From positions 1-10,477 of the forward strand of contig JALRCP010000019.1 in assembly GCA_023257325.1 (NCBI GenBank): DNA of 10,477 bases. Direction: 5' to 3'. Position 1 is the stretch's first letter; every line of letters starts with the position of its first letter. Under the pieces are notes generated by a model. It saw nothing but the letters and a program-made list of their open reading frames with translations, was not told where the DNA came from and ran no database searches. The position numbers and the translations under genes were made by a program. This document shows, piece after piece, positions 1 through 7,764 of the stretch. This DNA is from Polynucleobacter sp. Lineage in GTDB: Bacteria > Pseudomonadota > Gammaproteobacteria > Burkholderiales > Burkholderiaceae.

Positions 1-506
1 CCAATGATCAACTCACGTTGACCACGACCGATAGGTACCATCGCATCAATAGACTTCAAACCAGTTTGAACTGGTTGGCTAACTGATTGACGATCAATAA
101 CACCTGGAGCAACTTTTTCAATAACGTCTGTTAATTTAGCGTTGATTGGGCCTTTGCCGTCAATTGGCTGACCCAAAGCGTTCACAACACGACCCAATAA
201 CTCTGGACCTACTGGAACTTCAAGAATACGACCTGTACATTTAACAGCGTCGCCTTCACGAATGTGCTCGTATTCACCCAAAATAACAGCACCCACTGAA
301 TCACGCTCTAAGTTCAGCGCAAGACCTAATGTGTTGTTTGGGAACTCAAGCATTTCGCCTTGCATCACGCCTGAAAGGCCATGCACGCGGCAAATACCGT
401 CTGTTACGGAAATAACTGTGCCTTGATTACGGACTTCGGCGCCAGCGCCTACACCGCTAATTCGGCTCTTGATCAGCTCACTGATCTCTGATGGGTTGAG
501 TTGCAT
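1..506 (-). CDS. atpA: F1Fo ATP synthase subunit alpha, N-terminal part (cut by window edge)
   Basis: The first 168 residues of the alpha subunit of the F1 sector, the non-catalytic nucleotide-binding subunit that alternates with beta in the alpha3beta3 hexamer. The start [16 protein letters not shown] is close to the E. coli protein. The beta-barrel domain follows (about residues 25-95, with [16 protein letters not shown] and GEMLEF), then the start of the nucleotide-binding domain ([18 protein letters not shown], then [19 protein letters not shown]). The frame stays open to base 1 and ends at ELIIG, just before the expected Walker A motif GDRQTGKT, so the gene is truncated by the window and not broken. 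The ATG at 506 has a strong Shine-Dalgarno AGGAG at 514-518 with a 7-nt spacer. It lies 26 nt after atpH, as the next gene of the atp operon. Identification is very secure. Confidence 0.98.
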   Translation of the reverse strand, partial: MQLNPSEISELIKSRISGVGAGAEVRNQGTVISVTDGICRVHGLSGVMQGEMLEFPNNTLGLALNLERDSVGAVILGEYEHIREGDAVKCTGRILEVPVGPELLGRVVNALGQPIDGKGPINAKLTDVIEKVAPGVIDRQSVSQPVQTGLKSIDAMVPIGRGQRELII

Positions 507-532
507 TTGCTTACTCCTGGGATCTTATTCGG

Positions 533-1069
533 TTATGCGCTAAGAGCGGCTTGCATCGACACTAAGCGGGCTTTTACTGAAGTGTCCAACACTTCATCGC
601 CAACTTGTACGCACACACCGCCAATCAATTCTGGGTCTACATTTACTGTAGGACGTAGCTCTCTTCCGCCAAAGCGCTTCTTTAATGTTGATAACAAACT
701 TTTAAGTTCTTCACCTTGCAGCGGGAACGCGCTTGTTATCACAACTTCAGCCGCACCTTCTTGAGCATTTTTTAAAGCTGTAAATTGAGCAGAGATTTCT
801 GGCAAAGCAAGAAGGCGATGATTTTGCGTCAAAACTTCCACAAAATTTTTCACCATATCTGATGGCTTTGTCTTCATACCGCTCAACAAAATTTGTAACA
901 AATCTGCCGCAGCCAATTTTGGGTCATTAGCTACTGCTAGCAAATCTGGATTGCTAGCAATTTGCGCCAATTCCTCTAGTTGCTCTGCAAATGAAGCCAA
1001 GTCCGCAGGCTTTGCGCTTCTAAAAAGAGCTTCTGCGTATGGACGGGCAATGGTAGCTAAATCGGCCAT
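533..1069 (-). CDS. atpH: F1Fo ATP synthase subunit delta
   Basis: A protein of 178 residues, matching the delta (OSCP) subunit that ties the top of the alpha3beta3 head to the b-subunit stator stalk; E. coli delta has 177. The N-terminus MADLATIARPYAEALF is typical of the helical N-terminal domain (about residues 1-105). The C-terminal part carries the family's usual GGV signature, here near ELIGGVCVQVGDEVLDTSVKARL, close to the end. The ATG at 1069 follows the atpF stop codon with a single base between them (TGA-T-ATG), so translation is probably coupled to atpF. The Shine-Dalgarno inside the atpF tail is weak (AAAGGCAGAG region). It sits between atpF and atpA as in other proteobacterial atp operons. 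Confidence 0.97.
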   Translation of the reverse strand: MADLATIARPYAEALFRSAKPADLASFAEQLEELAQIASNPDLLAVANDPKLAAADLLQILLSGMKTKPSDMVKNFVEVLTQNHRLLALPEISAQFTALKNAQEGAAEVVITSAFPLQGEELKSLLSTLKKRFGGRELRPTVNVDPELIGGVCVQVGDEVLDTSVKARLVSMQAALSA

Positions 1070-1070
1070 A

Positions 1071-1541
1071 TCAAAGCTCTGCCTTTAACTGATCCAATAA
1101 ACCAGCGTGCGCTTTGGCATCCACTTCACGACGCAAAATTTGCTCAGCGCCTTTAACGGCTAAAGCAGCAACTTCGGCACGCAATGCATCTCTTGCACGA
1201 GTGACTTGTTGTTCAGCTTCTGCTTTTGCTTGAGCAATAATACGAGCTGCCTCGGCTTGGGCATTTGCCTTAATTTCTTCAGCAGATAGCTGTGCACGCT
1301 TTTCAGCATCAGCAATGCGCTGAGTACCTTCATTGCGAGCCTCTGACAATGCTTGTTCAGCACGCTTTTTTGCAGACTCTAGATCAGCTTTACCGCGCTC
1401 TGCGGCAGCCAAACCATCAGCCACTTTAGTGGCACGCTCGTCTAATGCTTTTACCAATGGTGGCCAAACAAACTTGGCAACAACCCACCACAAGATAAAA
1501 AAGACGACCATCTGCGCGAATAATGTCGCGTTTAGGTTCAC
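1071..1541 (-). CDS. atpF: F1Fo ATP synthase subunit b
   Basis: Subunit b, the membrane-anchored stator stalk of Fo. With the GTG start at 1541 it has 156 residues, the same length as E. coli AtpF. The N-terminus (V/M)[16 protein letters not shown] forms one transmembrane helix (about residues 5-27). A long, highly charged, Ala/Glu/Lys/Arg-rich helix follows (about residues 30-150), as expected for the b-dimer coiled coil. The frame is open further upstream to an ATG at 1601. I reject that start because the extra 20 residues look nothing like a subunit b N-terminus and would begin in the hairpin between atpE and atpF, whereas the GTG has AAGGA 7 nt upstream. The gene lies 70 nt after atpE and 1 nt before atpH. 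Confidence 0.96.
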   Translation of the reverse strand: MNLNATLFAQMVVFFILWWVVAKFVWPPLVKALDERATKVADGLAAAERGKADLESAKKRAEQALSEARNEGTQRIADAEKRAQLSAEEIKANAQAEAARIIAQAKAEAEQQVTRARDALRAEVAALAVKGAEQILRREVDAKAHAGLLDQLKAEL

Positions 1542-1548
1542 GGTTGAT

Positions 1549-1553
1549 TCCTT
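1549..1553 (-). promoter_or_regulatory. Ribosome binding site that fixes the GTG start of atpF
   Basis: On the minus strand, AAGGA lies 7 nt upstream of the GTG at 1541. It supports the non-ATG start over the upstream in-frame ATG at 1601. A GTG start on subunit b, beside an ATG and stronger leader on subunit c, would fit the lower need for b (2 per complex) than for c; that last point is inference. Confidence 0.75.
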
Positions 1554-1575
1554 TCGGTCACGATGACAAATACTT

Positions 1576-1598
1576 ACGGGCGCGCAATTTGCGCCCGT
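1576..1598 (-). promoter_or_regulatory. GC-rich hairpin between atpE and atpF
   Basis: A perfect 8-bp inverted repeat: ACGGGCGC at 1576-1583 and GCGCCCGT at 1591-1598, separated by 7 nt. ACTTA (1572-1576) and TAAGT (1602-1606) could lengthen the stem past a small bulge. It lies in the 70-nt gap just after the atpE stop. No T run follows it in the direction of transcription, so it is not a standard intrinsic terminator. It could act as an mRNA processing or 3'-end stabilising structure that raises atpE expression relative to atpF. That role is inference. Confidence 0.6.
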
Positions 1599-1611
1599 CA
1601 ATAAGTACTAA

Positions 1612-2791
<1,180 letters not shown>

Positions 2792-2806
2792 TTATCAAAC
2801 TGCCGT

Positions 2807-3373
2807 TCACTTTAAAAACCATGCCAACACATAACATTTCAGCACCAGTACATAAGTTAACAACAGCGGTAACCAATCCAATTGCGGATATAAAACAATC
2901 ACCAAAAAAAACATTGCAATCGTTGCAATGATTTTTATTAACTCTCCCGTTACAAGAGCAAATACTGACGCCCCCGAAACCGCCGCCTTACTCGTCTTAC
3001 CAGCCAAGACTTTTGCACGCATCGCAAAAAGCCCCGCGGGCACAATTGCAACCAAGCCACCAAGCAAAGCGGATATGGCGGAAGAGTCTAAGCCAAGCGG
3101 CTTACCCTTTGCTGACCATGCTATGCAAGATATTGCGGTCACAATCGCCTGGAGCACAAATAAACGTTTCACTGAAATCTTGCTGGGTCGCAAGGCCTTA
3201 GCCCCTAGAATTTCTTCAAGCTCAGCCTTGCTGTAAAGTTTGACGTCTTCTTTTGAGTCGTCTAACTCATTGTCCCAAATGGCATTTCTATCAGATTCCG
3301 CCTTTTGTACATCTCTAGACATAAAGCCCCGAGATTTTACAGAATGAGAGCCCTTGGGGTCAATGTAATTCAT
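2807..3373 (-). CDS. atpI: ATP synthase subunit I (AtpI), assembly-related membrane protein
   Basis: A protein of up to 188 residues in the atpI position, directly before atpB. The first 70 residues are hydrophilic and charged. The rest holds about four hydrophobic segments (about 70-86, 97-117, 132-160, 165-187), the usual AtpI layout. AtpI is not part of the working enzyme; in other bacteria it is linked to c-ring assembly or magnesium supply. Sequence identity is poorly conserved in this family, so the call rests on topology and position. The start is uncertain. The ATG at 3373 (12 nt after parB) has no clear Shine-Dalgarno. An in-frame ATG at 3322 would give 171 residues, has only a GGGG stretch upstream, and lies just after a promoter-like sequence. 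Confidence 0.85.
   Translation of the reverse strand: MNYIDPKGSHSVKSRGFMSRDVQKAESDRNAIWDNELDDSKEDVKLYSKAELEEILGAKALRPSKISVKRLFVLQAIVTAISCIAWSAKGKPLGLDSSAISALLGGLVAIVPAGLFAMRAKVLAGKTSKAAVSGASVFALVTGELIKIIATIAMFFLVIVLYPQLDWLPLLLTYVLVLKCYVLAWFLK
3334..3363 (-). promoter_or_regulatory. Possible sigma70 promoter overlapping the 5' end of atpI
   Basis: On the minus strand, TTGACC (3358-3363, 5 of 6 matches to TTGACA) and TAAAAT (3334-3339, 5 of 6 to TATAAT) are separated by 18 nt. If used, transcription would start near 3325-3328. That favours the ATG at 3322 for atpI with a very short leader, or an mRNA serving mainly atpB onward. It gives the atp genes a way to be expressed independently of parAB. 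This is a by-eye match with no experimental support, and an AT-leaning genome yields chance matches. Confidence 0.4.
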
Positions 3374-3385
3374 AAAAAATTCACA

Positions 3386-4246
3386 TTACTCCAGGTCCAA
3401 GGTCTTGAAAAAGCTATCTAACTCATCTAATTGGCTAAATTTAATTTTTATTTCTCCGCCACGCTTTTTTGCCTTAATTTCTACGGACAAATTGAACTTG
3501 TCTGAGAAAAGACCTTCTAAACGTTTTAAATCTGGGTCGGCATGATTCGAGGTCTTTGTTTTTAGTGGTTTTTTACCTTTTAAAGCCAATCCTGTGACGG
3601 CTTTTTCTGTTTCTCGAACCGATAGCCCTGAAATCATGATTTTTTGCGCCAAACTCACTTGGGCTGCTGAATCCAATGGCAAAAGGGCGCGAGCATGCCC
3701 CATCTCTATGTCACCCTTCATCAACATGGCTTGAACAGGTTTTGCAAGCTGTATAAGTCTCAATAAATTAGTGACCGCACTTCTGGATTTGCCAACCGCT
3801 TGAGCTGCTTTTTCATGGGTATAACCAAACTCCTCAATCAACCTAGCAAGACCATTGGCTTCTTCTAAGGCATTGAGATCCTCACGCTGCATGTTTTCAA
3901 TCAAAGCCATCGCTGCAGTGGCTTGATCATTGGCCTGTTTAATTAGAACAGGCACCTCTTTTAAGCCCGCCAAACTGGCTGCTCTAAAGCGACGCTCGCC
4001 AGCAATGATTTCATACTTACCGTTGGCAATCGCCCGCACCAGTAAAGGCTGCATAACCCCTTGTTCTTTAATGCTCTCTGAGAGCTCCTGAAGGGATGCG
4101 TCCACCATGTTCTTTCGTGGCTGATATTTGCCCGCTTGAAGTTGTGTCAATGCCAATGTGGCAACACCATTGTTAGCGGGTTTTTCTGATGCGCCCAACA
4201 GAGCTTCTAAGCCGCGGCCTAAGCCCTTTTTTTTATTTGTGGTCAT
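3386..4246 (-). CDS. parB: Chromosome-partitioning protein ParB (CTPase, parS binding)
   Basis: ParB/Spo0J binds parS sites, clamps and slides along DNA using CTP, and recruits SMC and ParA for chromosome segregation. It has 286 residues. The N-terminal peptide [13 protein letters not shown] (residues 6-18) is the ParA-contacting motif. The CTP-binding region follows, with GKYQPRK (39-45), GERRFRA (83-89, the arginine-rich box) and ENMQRED (117-123). A helix-turn-helix for parS recognition is near residues 143-162 ([20 protein letters not shown]). A linker rich in Lys and Thr (about 223-233) leads to the C-terminal dimerisation domain. The ATG at 4246 lies 11 nt after parA with a weak GGAAT upstream, so it is probably coupled to parA. 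Two exact parS sites lie nearby at 6239-6254 and 7742-7757. Confidence 0.97.
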   Translation of the reverse strand: MTTNKKKGLGRGLEALLGASEKPANNGVATLALTQLQAGKYQPRKNMVDASLQELSESIKEQGVMQPLLVRAIANGKYEIIAGERRFRAASLAGLKEVPVLIKQANDQATAAMALIENMQREDLNALEEANGLARLIEEFGYTHEKAAQAVGKSRSAVTNLLRLIQLAKPVQAMLMKGDIEMGHARALLPLDSAAQVSLAQKIMISGLSVRETEKAVTGLALKGKKPLKTKTSNHADPDLKRLEGLFSDKFNLSVEIKAKKRGGEIKIKFSQLDELDSFFKTLDLE

Positions 4247-4257
4247 ATAGGATTCCG

Positions 4258-5028
4258 TTACATTGTTTTAATGCGCTGAATCATCTCAGCACCAAATTGC
4301 ATATAGGCCTGCGCGCCTCTAGAACTCTTATCAAACGTTACGCCGGGCATGCCATAAGAGGGGGCTTCAGCCAAGCGCACATTACGAGGAATAATTGTGT
4401 TGAAAACCTTATCGCCGAAATGTGCCGTCAACTGATCTGAAACCTGTTGTTGCAAGGTGGTGCGTGGGTCAAACATCACGCGCAACAGGCCGATGATGGT
4501 CAAGTCTGGATTTAAATTGGCATGGACTTGTTTGATGGTATTGACCAAGTCAGACAAGCCTTCCAAGGCAAAGTATTCGCACTGCATTGGAACAATCACC
4601 CCGTTGGCTGCGCACAAACCATTTAAGGTCAACAGCGACAAGGCAGGAGGGCAGTCAATCAAAATAAAATCATATTGATTGTCCACTTTTTCTAAAGCGT
4701 CTTTGAGCCTTTCTTCGCGCCGATCAATTTCAACCAATTCAACTTCTGCTCCAGCTAGCTCGCGATTAGCCGGTAAAACATCATAGCCTCCAGTTTCTGA
4801 CTTAATTCTGGTGCTCAAGACGTCAGATAAACCAATCAATACGTGATAAACACTCTGATTGAGCGACATTTTGTCTATGCCTGAACCCATGCTGGCATTA
4901 CCCTGAGGGTCAAGGTCAACCACCAAGACTCGCTGGTTTTGCGCAGCCAAACTAGCTGCCAAGTTGACCGTGGTGGTGGTTTTTCCAACGCCACCTTTTT
5001 GATTGGCCACACAAAATATCTTTGCCAT
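4258..5028 (-). CDS. parA: Chromosome-partitioning ATPase ParA (Soj)
   Basis: ParA-type ATPase that binds DNA non-specifically in its ATP dimer form and moves ParB-parS complexes. It has 256 residues, the small chromosomal type without an N-terminal helix-turn-helix. The deviant Walker A is KGGVGKTT (residues 11-18, signature lysine K11, catalytic-loop lysine K16). The switch region VDLDPQGNAS (37-46, with D40) and Walker B ILIDCPP (122-128, D125) are intact. Later family motifs PRTTLQQQV and IPRNVRLAEAPSYG are also present, including the basic residues used for DNA binding. The ATG at 5028 has only a weak AAAGA-type ribosome site. The gene starts 26 nt after rsmG and stops 11 nt before parB. 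Confidence 0.98.
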   Translation of the reverse strand: MAKIFCVANQKGGVGKTTTTVNLAASLAAQNQRVLVVDLDPQGNASMGSGIDKMSLNQSVYHVLIGLSDVLSTRIKSETGGYDVLPANRELAGAEVELVEIDRREERLKDALEKVDNQYDFILIDCPPALSLLTLNGLCAANGVIVPMQCEYFALEGLSDLVNTIKQVHANLNPDLTIIGLLRVMFDPRTTLQQQVSDQLTAHFGDKVFNTIIPRNVRLAEAPSYGMPGVTFDKSSRGAQAYMQFGAEMIQRIKTM

Positions 5029-5054
5029 ATTGATCTTTAATGATTTGTTAAATG

Positions 5055-5753
5055 TTAAGCATTCAATTCTCTCACGCGCACCAACTCAAATAAGCGCCTT
5101 TCAGCCTTGAGTGTGGGTACGTTTAGGAGATGGTTATTTTTGATTTTCCATGAGCTGGGAATCGTTGCTAAATCCTCATCCAATATTTTGGCCTTCATTG
5201 CCCAAGCCTCACCATCGCTCAACAACATTGGCTCAGATAAACTTAAGAACTTGCCAAAATCAGAAAAAGCTCTTGAAATACAACAGCTTATAGTGTTTAA
5301 CAAGTTGGGGGCGCTGTCTTCAATTCGAGCACCATGCACAGTGACATTTTTCAGCAATAACTTATTCGCAATGTGCTGTAAAAAAACTGTTTTTTTCTGC
5401 ACAACTTCCATCAAATGAACTTGCCACTCTGGGCGACAAATTGCGAGGGGAATACCTGGTAAGCCACCACCAGTTCCTAAGTCTGCCACCGCAAAAACCT
5501 GGCCTTTAGAAATAAATTTTTCTGCAAACTCATCTAGATACGGTAAAACAACCAGCGAATCTAGTAAGTGCAAGCTGAGGGACTCCTCTAAATCATGAAT
5601 CGCGGACAAGTTATGCGTTTTATTCCAACGTTGAAACTCGATTAAATAATCCAATAGGCAGTCCACTTGCTCTTGAGAAACCTTTAATCCCATCGCCTGA
5701 ATGCCGTTAATCAGCCGTTTATCCAAGTCAGTTCTTATTGATTTATCCTGCAT
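5055..5753 (-). CDS. rsmG: 16S rRNA (guanine527-N7)-methyltransferase RsmG (GidB)
   Basis: SAM-dependent methyltransferase that makes m7G527 in 16S rRNA; loss of it gives low-level streptomycin resistance in several bacteria. It has 232 residues, longer than the 207 of E. coli. Visible motifs are RWNKTHNLSAI (42-52), the HLLDSL segment (62-67), the SAM-binding loop VADLGTGGGLPGIPLAI (89-105), and SRAFSDFGKFL (160-170), a conserved RsmG segment. The start overlaps the mnmG stop by one base (TAATG at 5751-5755), so translation is coupled to mnmG. The C-terminal 30 residues are more divergent. The mnmG-rsmG pair followed by parAB is a classic conserved order. Confidence 0.97.
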   Translation of the reverse strand: MQDKSIRTDLDKRLINGIQAMGLKVSQEQVDCLLDYLIEFQRWNKTHNLSAIHDLEESLSLHLLDSLVVLPYLDEFAEKFISKGQVFAVADLGTGGGLPGIPLAICRPEWQVHLMEVVQKKTVFLQHIANKLLLKNVTVHGARIEDSAPNLLNTISCCISRAFSDFGKFLSLSEPMLLSDGEAWAMKAKILDEDLATIPSSWKIKNNHLLNVPTLKAERRLFELVRVRELNA

Positions 5754-6868
5754 TAACTGACCGTTAGGCGTCGGCCTAAACCCTTTTTTAGATGAATCAA
5801 CAACAATGAGATGGCCGCTGGAGTGACCCCTGAAACACGTGAGGCCTGGCCTAGCGTGCTGGGCTTATGCAAATCAAGCTTTTGTTGAACTTCTTTTGAT
5901 AGACCCAATACCTGCGAATAATCAATGTCTGCTGGTAAGTTGAGCTCTTCATAATGCACATGTCTAGCAATTTCAGCTGCTTGTCGATCAATATATCCTT
6001 GATATTTAACGGCAATTTCAACTTGCTCCGCAATTTGATCTCTTAAAACCACGTCCTGGTCTAAAGGTTCGGCACCCCAACGCCCATCAAAAGAGCTGGT
6101 TAGGTTTTCATATGTAATGCCTGGGCGACGCAAAAGATCAGCCAAGCTATATTCATGGGTAATTACTTGCCCTAAAAGCTGCTGTGATTCTTCTGGTGTG
6201 ATTAGCTTTGGGCTAACCCAGGTTGATTTAAGGCGCTGTGTTTCACGTGAAACAGCCTCTTTTTTCTTGCAGAAAAATGCCCATCGCTGATCATCCACTA
6301 AGCCAAGCCTTCTACCAACTTCAGTTAGTCGGTCATCAGCATTATCTTCTCGCAAACTTAGGCGGTACTCTGCTCGGCTAGTAAACATTCGATAAGGCTC
6401 TTGAACACCCTTAGTAATTAAATCATCTACCAAAACGCCTAAATAGGCCTGATCCCGCTTTGGATACCAAGCCTCCATTTCTTTTGCGGAAAGGGCGGCG
6501 TTGATTCCCGCCAATAACCCTTGAGCCGCGGCCTCTTCATAGCCAGTTGTTCCGTTAATTTGTCCCGCAAAGAACAAACCTTTGATGCTTTTAGTCTCCA
6601 AGCTTGGCTTCAAGGCCCTAGGATCAAAATAATCATATTCAATGGCATATCCCGGGCGCACAATCATGGCATTCTCAAGCCCAGGAATGCTCCTGACCAA
6701 ATCCCACTGCACATCAAACGGCAGACTGGTTGAAATACCATTGGGGTAAAACTCATGAGTTGTTAAACCTTCTGGCTCCAAGAATATTTGGTGGCTGTCT
6801 TTACCGGAAAATCGATGTATTTTGTCTTCTATGGAAGGGCAGTATCTAGGGCCGACCCCCTCAATCAC
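5753..6868 (-). CDS. mnmG: MnmG C-terminal part, second frame after a 1-nt frameshift
   Basis: The downstream 371-residue frame of mnmG, opening with GTG at 6868. That GTG overlaps the TGA of the upstream frame (GTGA), but the usual MnmG sequence runs straight through (SPMYTG, then [16 protein letters not shown]). It therefore reads as the continuation of one gene and not as a natural start. It holds the family signature [15 protein letters not shown] with catalytic Cys (C278 in full-length numbering, E. coli C277). The second signature [17 protein letters not shown] (about 369-385) and the C-terminal helical domain that binds MnmE and tRNA follow. All family motifs look intact, with no further stops. 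Joined length is about 639 residues, normal for this group. The codons for VSRET (about 474-478) are a parS site. Confidence 0.9.
   Translation of the reverse strand: MIEGVGPRYCPSIEDKIHRFSGKDSHQIFLEPEGLTTHEFYPNGISTSLPFDVQWDLVRSIPGLENAMIVRPGYAIEYDYFDPRALKPSLETKSIKGLFFAGQINGTTGYEEAAAQGLLAGINAALSAKEMEAWYPKRDQAYLGVLVDDLITKGVQEPYRMFTSRAEYRLSLREDNADDRLTEVGRRLGLVDDQRWAFFCKKKEAVSRETQRLKSTWVSPKLITPEESQQLLGQVITHEYSLADLLRRPGITYENLTSSFDGRWGAEPLDQDVVLRDQIAEQVEIAVKYQGYIDRQAAEIARHVHYEELNLPADIDYSQVLGLSKEVQQKLDLHKPSTLGQASRVSGVTPAAISLLLIHLKKGLGRRLTVS
6239..6254. other. parS centromere site inside mnmG
   Basis: An exact 16-bp match to the consensus bacterial parS palindrome, TGTTTCACGTGAAACA. It lies wholly inside the mnmG reading frame and is read there as VSRET. 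It is about 2 kb from parB and 1.5 kb from the second site at 7742-7757. An exact 16-bp palindromic match is very unlikely by chance next to parAB, so ParB binding is a strong prediction. Confidence 0.93.
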
Positions 6869-7671
6869 CCGGTATACATTGGGGAGCGATCTAAGCCACC
6901 CCGAATGATGTCATGCGTTTTTTGATTGGTATGAGTAATCCAGCAGGGAAGTTGCTTGGGGTGAAACTCTGGCCTCCCCAAATATGAGAAGACTGGCAAA
7001 GGATCCAAATCACCAGGCTGTTCTTGCATGACTGAAAAGTTAATTGTTCTTCCATCAATTCTTGGGGGCGTACCGGTTTTGAGACGCCCCTGAGGTAATT
7101 GAAGCTCTTTTAGGCGGCTAGATAAACGAATGGCCGCAGGATCTCCAGCGCGGCCACCTGAGTGGTTATCTAACCCAACGTGAATTTTTCCATCTAAGAA
7201 TGTTCCTGCTGTTAAAACAACCTTAGGGGCATAAAAACTCAAGCCCAGCTGAGTTGTTGCACCGAGCACTTCATCGCCCGAAACAATTAAATCATCGACG
7301 GCCGCCTGAAAAATTGTTAGGTTTTTTTGATTTTCAAGCTTTGATCTCATTGCCGTCTTATAAAGCGCACGATCGGCCTGGGCTCTGGTCGCCCTCACAG
7401 CAGGCCCCTTACTAGAATTTAATATCCTGAACTGTATGCCGGCGCGATCCGTCACCTCGGCCATGGCTCCGCCCATGGCATCAATTTCTTTGACAAGATG
7501 GCCCTTACCAATCCCGCCAATGGAGGGGTTACAGCTCATGGCTCCGAGAGTTTCAATGCTGTGTGTCAGCAAGAGGGTGTTACAACCCATCCTGGCCGAC
7601 GCCAAAGCGGCCTCTGAGCCCGCGTGACCACCGCCAATCACTATCACATCGAATTGAATTGAAAAGTTCAT
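6865..7671 (-). CDS. mnmG: MnmG N-terminal part, first frame before a 1-nt frameshift
   Basis: The upstream 268-residue frame of mnmG. It holds the Rossmann FAD-binding motif [12 protein letters not shown] (11-22), [20 protein letters not shown] (45-64) with C47 (the conserved catalytic cysteine, E. coli C47), and [14 protein letters not shown]. The FAD-domain segment [15 protein letters not shown] and the insertion region with [14 protein letters not shown] follow. It ends at SPMYTG with a TGA created by the frameshift, 10 residues before the second catalytic cysteine. The ATG at 7671 has GAG about 8 nt upstream and gives the usual short lead (FDVIVIGGG) before the FAD motif. On its own this fragment lacks the second half of the FAD site and the whole C-terminal domain, so it should not be active. 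Confidence 0.92.
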   Translation of the reverse strand: MNFSIQFDVIVIGGGHAGSEAALASARMGCNTLLLTHSIETLGAMSCNPSIGGIGKGHLVKEIDAMGGAMAEVTDRAGIQFRILNSSKGPAVRATRAQADRALYKTAMRSKLENQKNLTIFQAAVDDLIVSGDEVLGATTQLGLSFYAPKVVLTAGTFLDGKIHVGLDNHSGGRAGDPAAIRLSSRLKELQLPQGRLKTGTPPRIDGRTINFSVMQEQPGDLDPLPVFSYLGRPEFHPKQLPCWITHTNQKTHDIIRGGLDRSPMYTG

Positions 7672-7695
7672 AGAAAATACTCAGTCAGGGCGGGG

Positions 7696-7724
7696 ATGAT
7701 ATCACCCCACAAGATTTGCCTCAA
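7696..7724 (-). promoter_or_regulatory. Likely sigma70 promoter of the mnmG-rsmG-parAB unit
   Basis: On the minus strand, TTGAGG (7719-7724, 4 of 6 to TTGACA) and TATCAT (7696-7701, 5 of 6 to TATAAT) are separated by exactly 17 nt. Transcription would start near 7689, leaving a leader of about 18 nt before the mnmG ATG at 7671. It is in the only sizeable gap (7672-7764) between the GMC-TSUP unit and mnmG, where a promoter is expected. The parS palindrome starts 13 bp upstream of the -35 box, so ParB binding or spreading could affect it. Confidence 0.55.
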
Positions 7725-7737
7725 CGATTTCTGCGCC

Positions 7738-7761
7738 CAGGTGTTTCACGTGAAACACCTG
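7738..7761. other. parS centromere site in a 24-bp perfect palindrome upstream of mnmG
   Basis: The exact parS consensus TGTTTCACGTGAAACA is at 7742-7757. Four further base pairs match on each side (CAGG before, CCTG after), making 24 bp of perfect dyad symmetry. It lies in the 93-nt gap between the TSUP gene and mnmG. On RNA it could fold, but no T run follows in the minus direction, so I do not call it a terminator. Together with the site at 6239 it marks this area as a ParB loading region, usually near the chromosome origin (inference from other bacteria). Confidence 0.95.
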
Positions 7762-7764
7762 CAG

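Larger units (their letters stand above)
5753..7671 (-). pseudogene. mnmG: mnmG (gidA) as a whole: tRNA U34 carboxymethylaminomethyl synthase subunit, frameshifted as given
   Basis: Both frames together form a complete MnmG, the FAD- and NADH-dependent partner of MnmE that adds the cmnm5/nm5 group to wobble U34 of tRNAs. Around 6865-6870 the minus strand reads ACC GGG TGA TTG. One extra G (ACC GGG GTG ATT) would restore [16 protein letters not shown]. The missing base is in a G run, a common place for sequencing and assembly errors. Everything on both sides is conserved and stop-free, which fits an error or a very recent mutation rather than an old pseudogene. I mark it as a pseudogene only because the sequence as given cannot make the full protein by normal translation. 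I see no convincing slippery heptamer for programmed frameshifting here. Confidence 0.7.

Noticed and set aside
1160..1363. Open frame of 67 codons on the minus strand inside atpF
   Set aside because: It is a shifted-frame shadow of the Ala/Glu/Lys-rich coiled-coil region of atpF, with no ribosome site and no family resemblance.
1542..1601. Longer atpF start at the ATG at 1601
   Set aside because: The extra 20 residues do not resemble subunit b, the ATG lies next to the hairpin, and the GTG at 1541 has a proper AAGGA and gives the normal length.
3166..3178. GTTTCACTGAAAT in atpI as a degenerate parS
   Set aside because: One base of the central CACGTG is missing, which breaks the core ParB contacts, and the outer bases do not match.
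4226..4232. A AAA AAG slippery heptamer near the start of parB
   Set aside because: It simply encodes the lysine run before [11 protein letters not shown] -1 shift leads to a stop within about 20 codons and no useful product.
5029..5110. A separate promoter for parAB in the end of rsmG
   Set aside because: TTGAAT is present but no adequate -10 box lies at a suitable distance; matches were three of six or fewer.
5831..5846. CACGTG core near the end of mnmG as a third parS
   Set aside because: Only the core and a few flanking bases match; the dyad arms of parS are absent.
6863..6876. Programmed -1 ribosomal frameshift in mnmG
   Set aside because: The local sequence T ATA CCG GGT GA does not fit a known slippery heptamer and I see no obvious downstream structure. 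A simple indel explains it better.
5753..7671. mnmG as two separate natural genes with a GTGA overlap
   Set aside because: The second frame begins in the middle of a conserved MnmG segment and neither part is a complete domain. The joined product matches the full family length, and no ribosome site precedes the GTG.
7738..7764. parS palindrome as an intrinsic terminator after the TSUP gene
   Set aside because: No T run follows the dyad in the direction of transcription, and the sequence is fully explained as parS.
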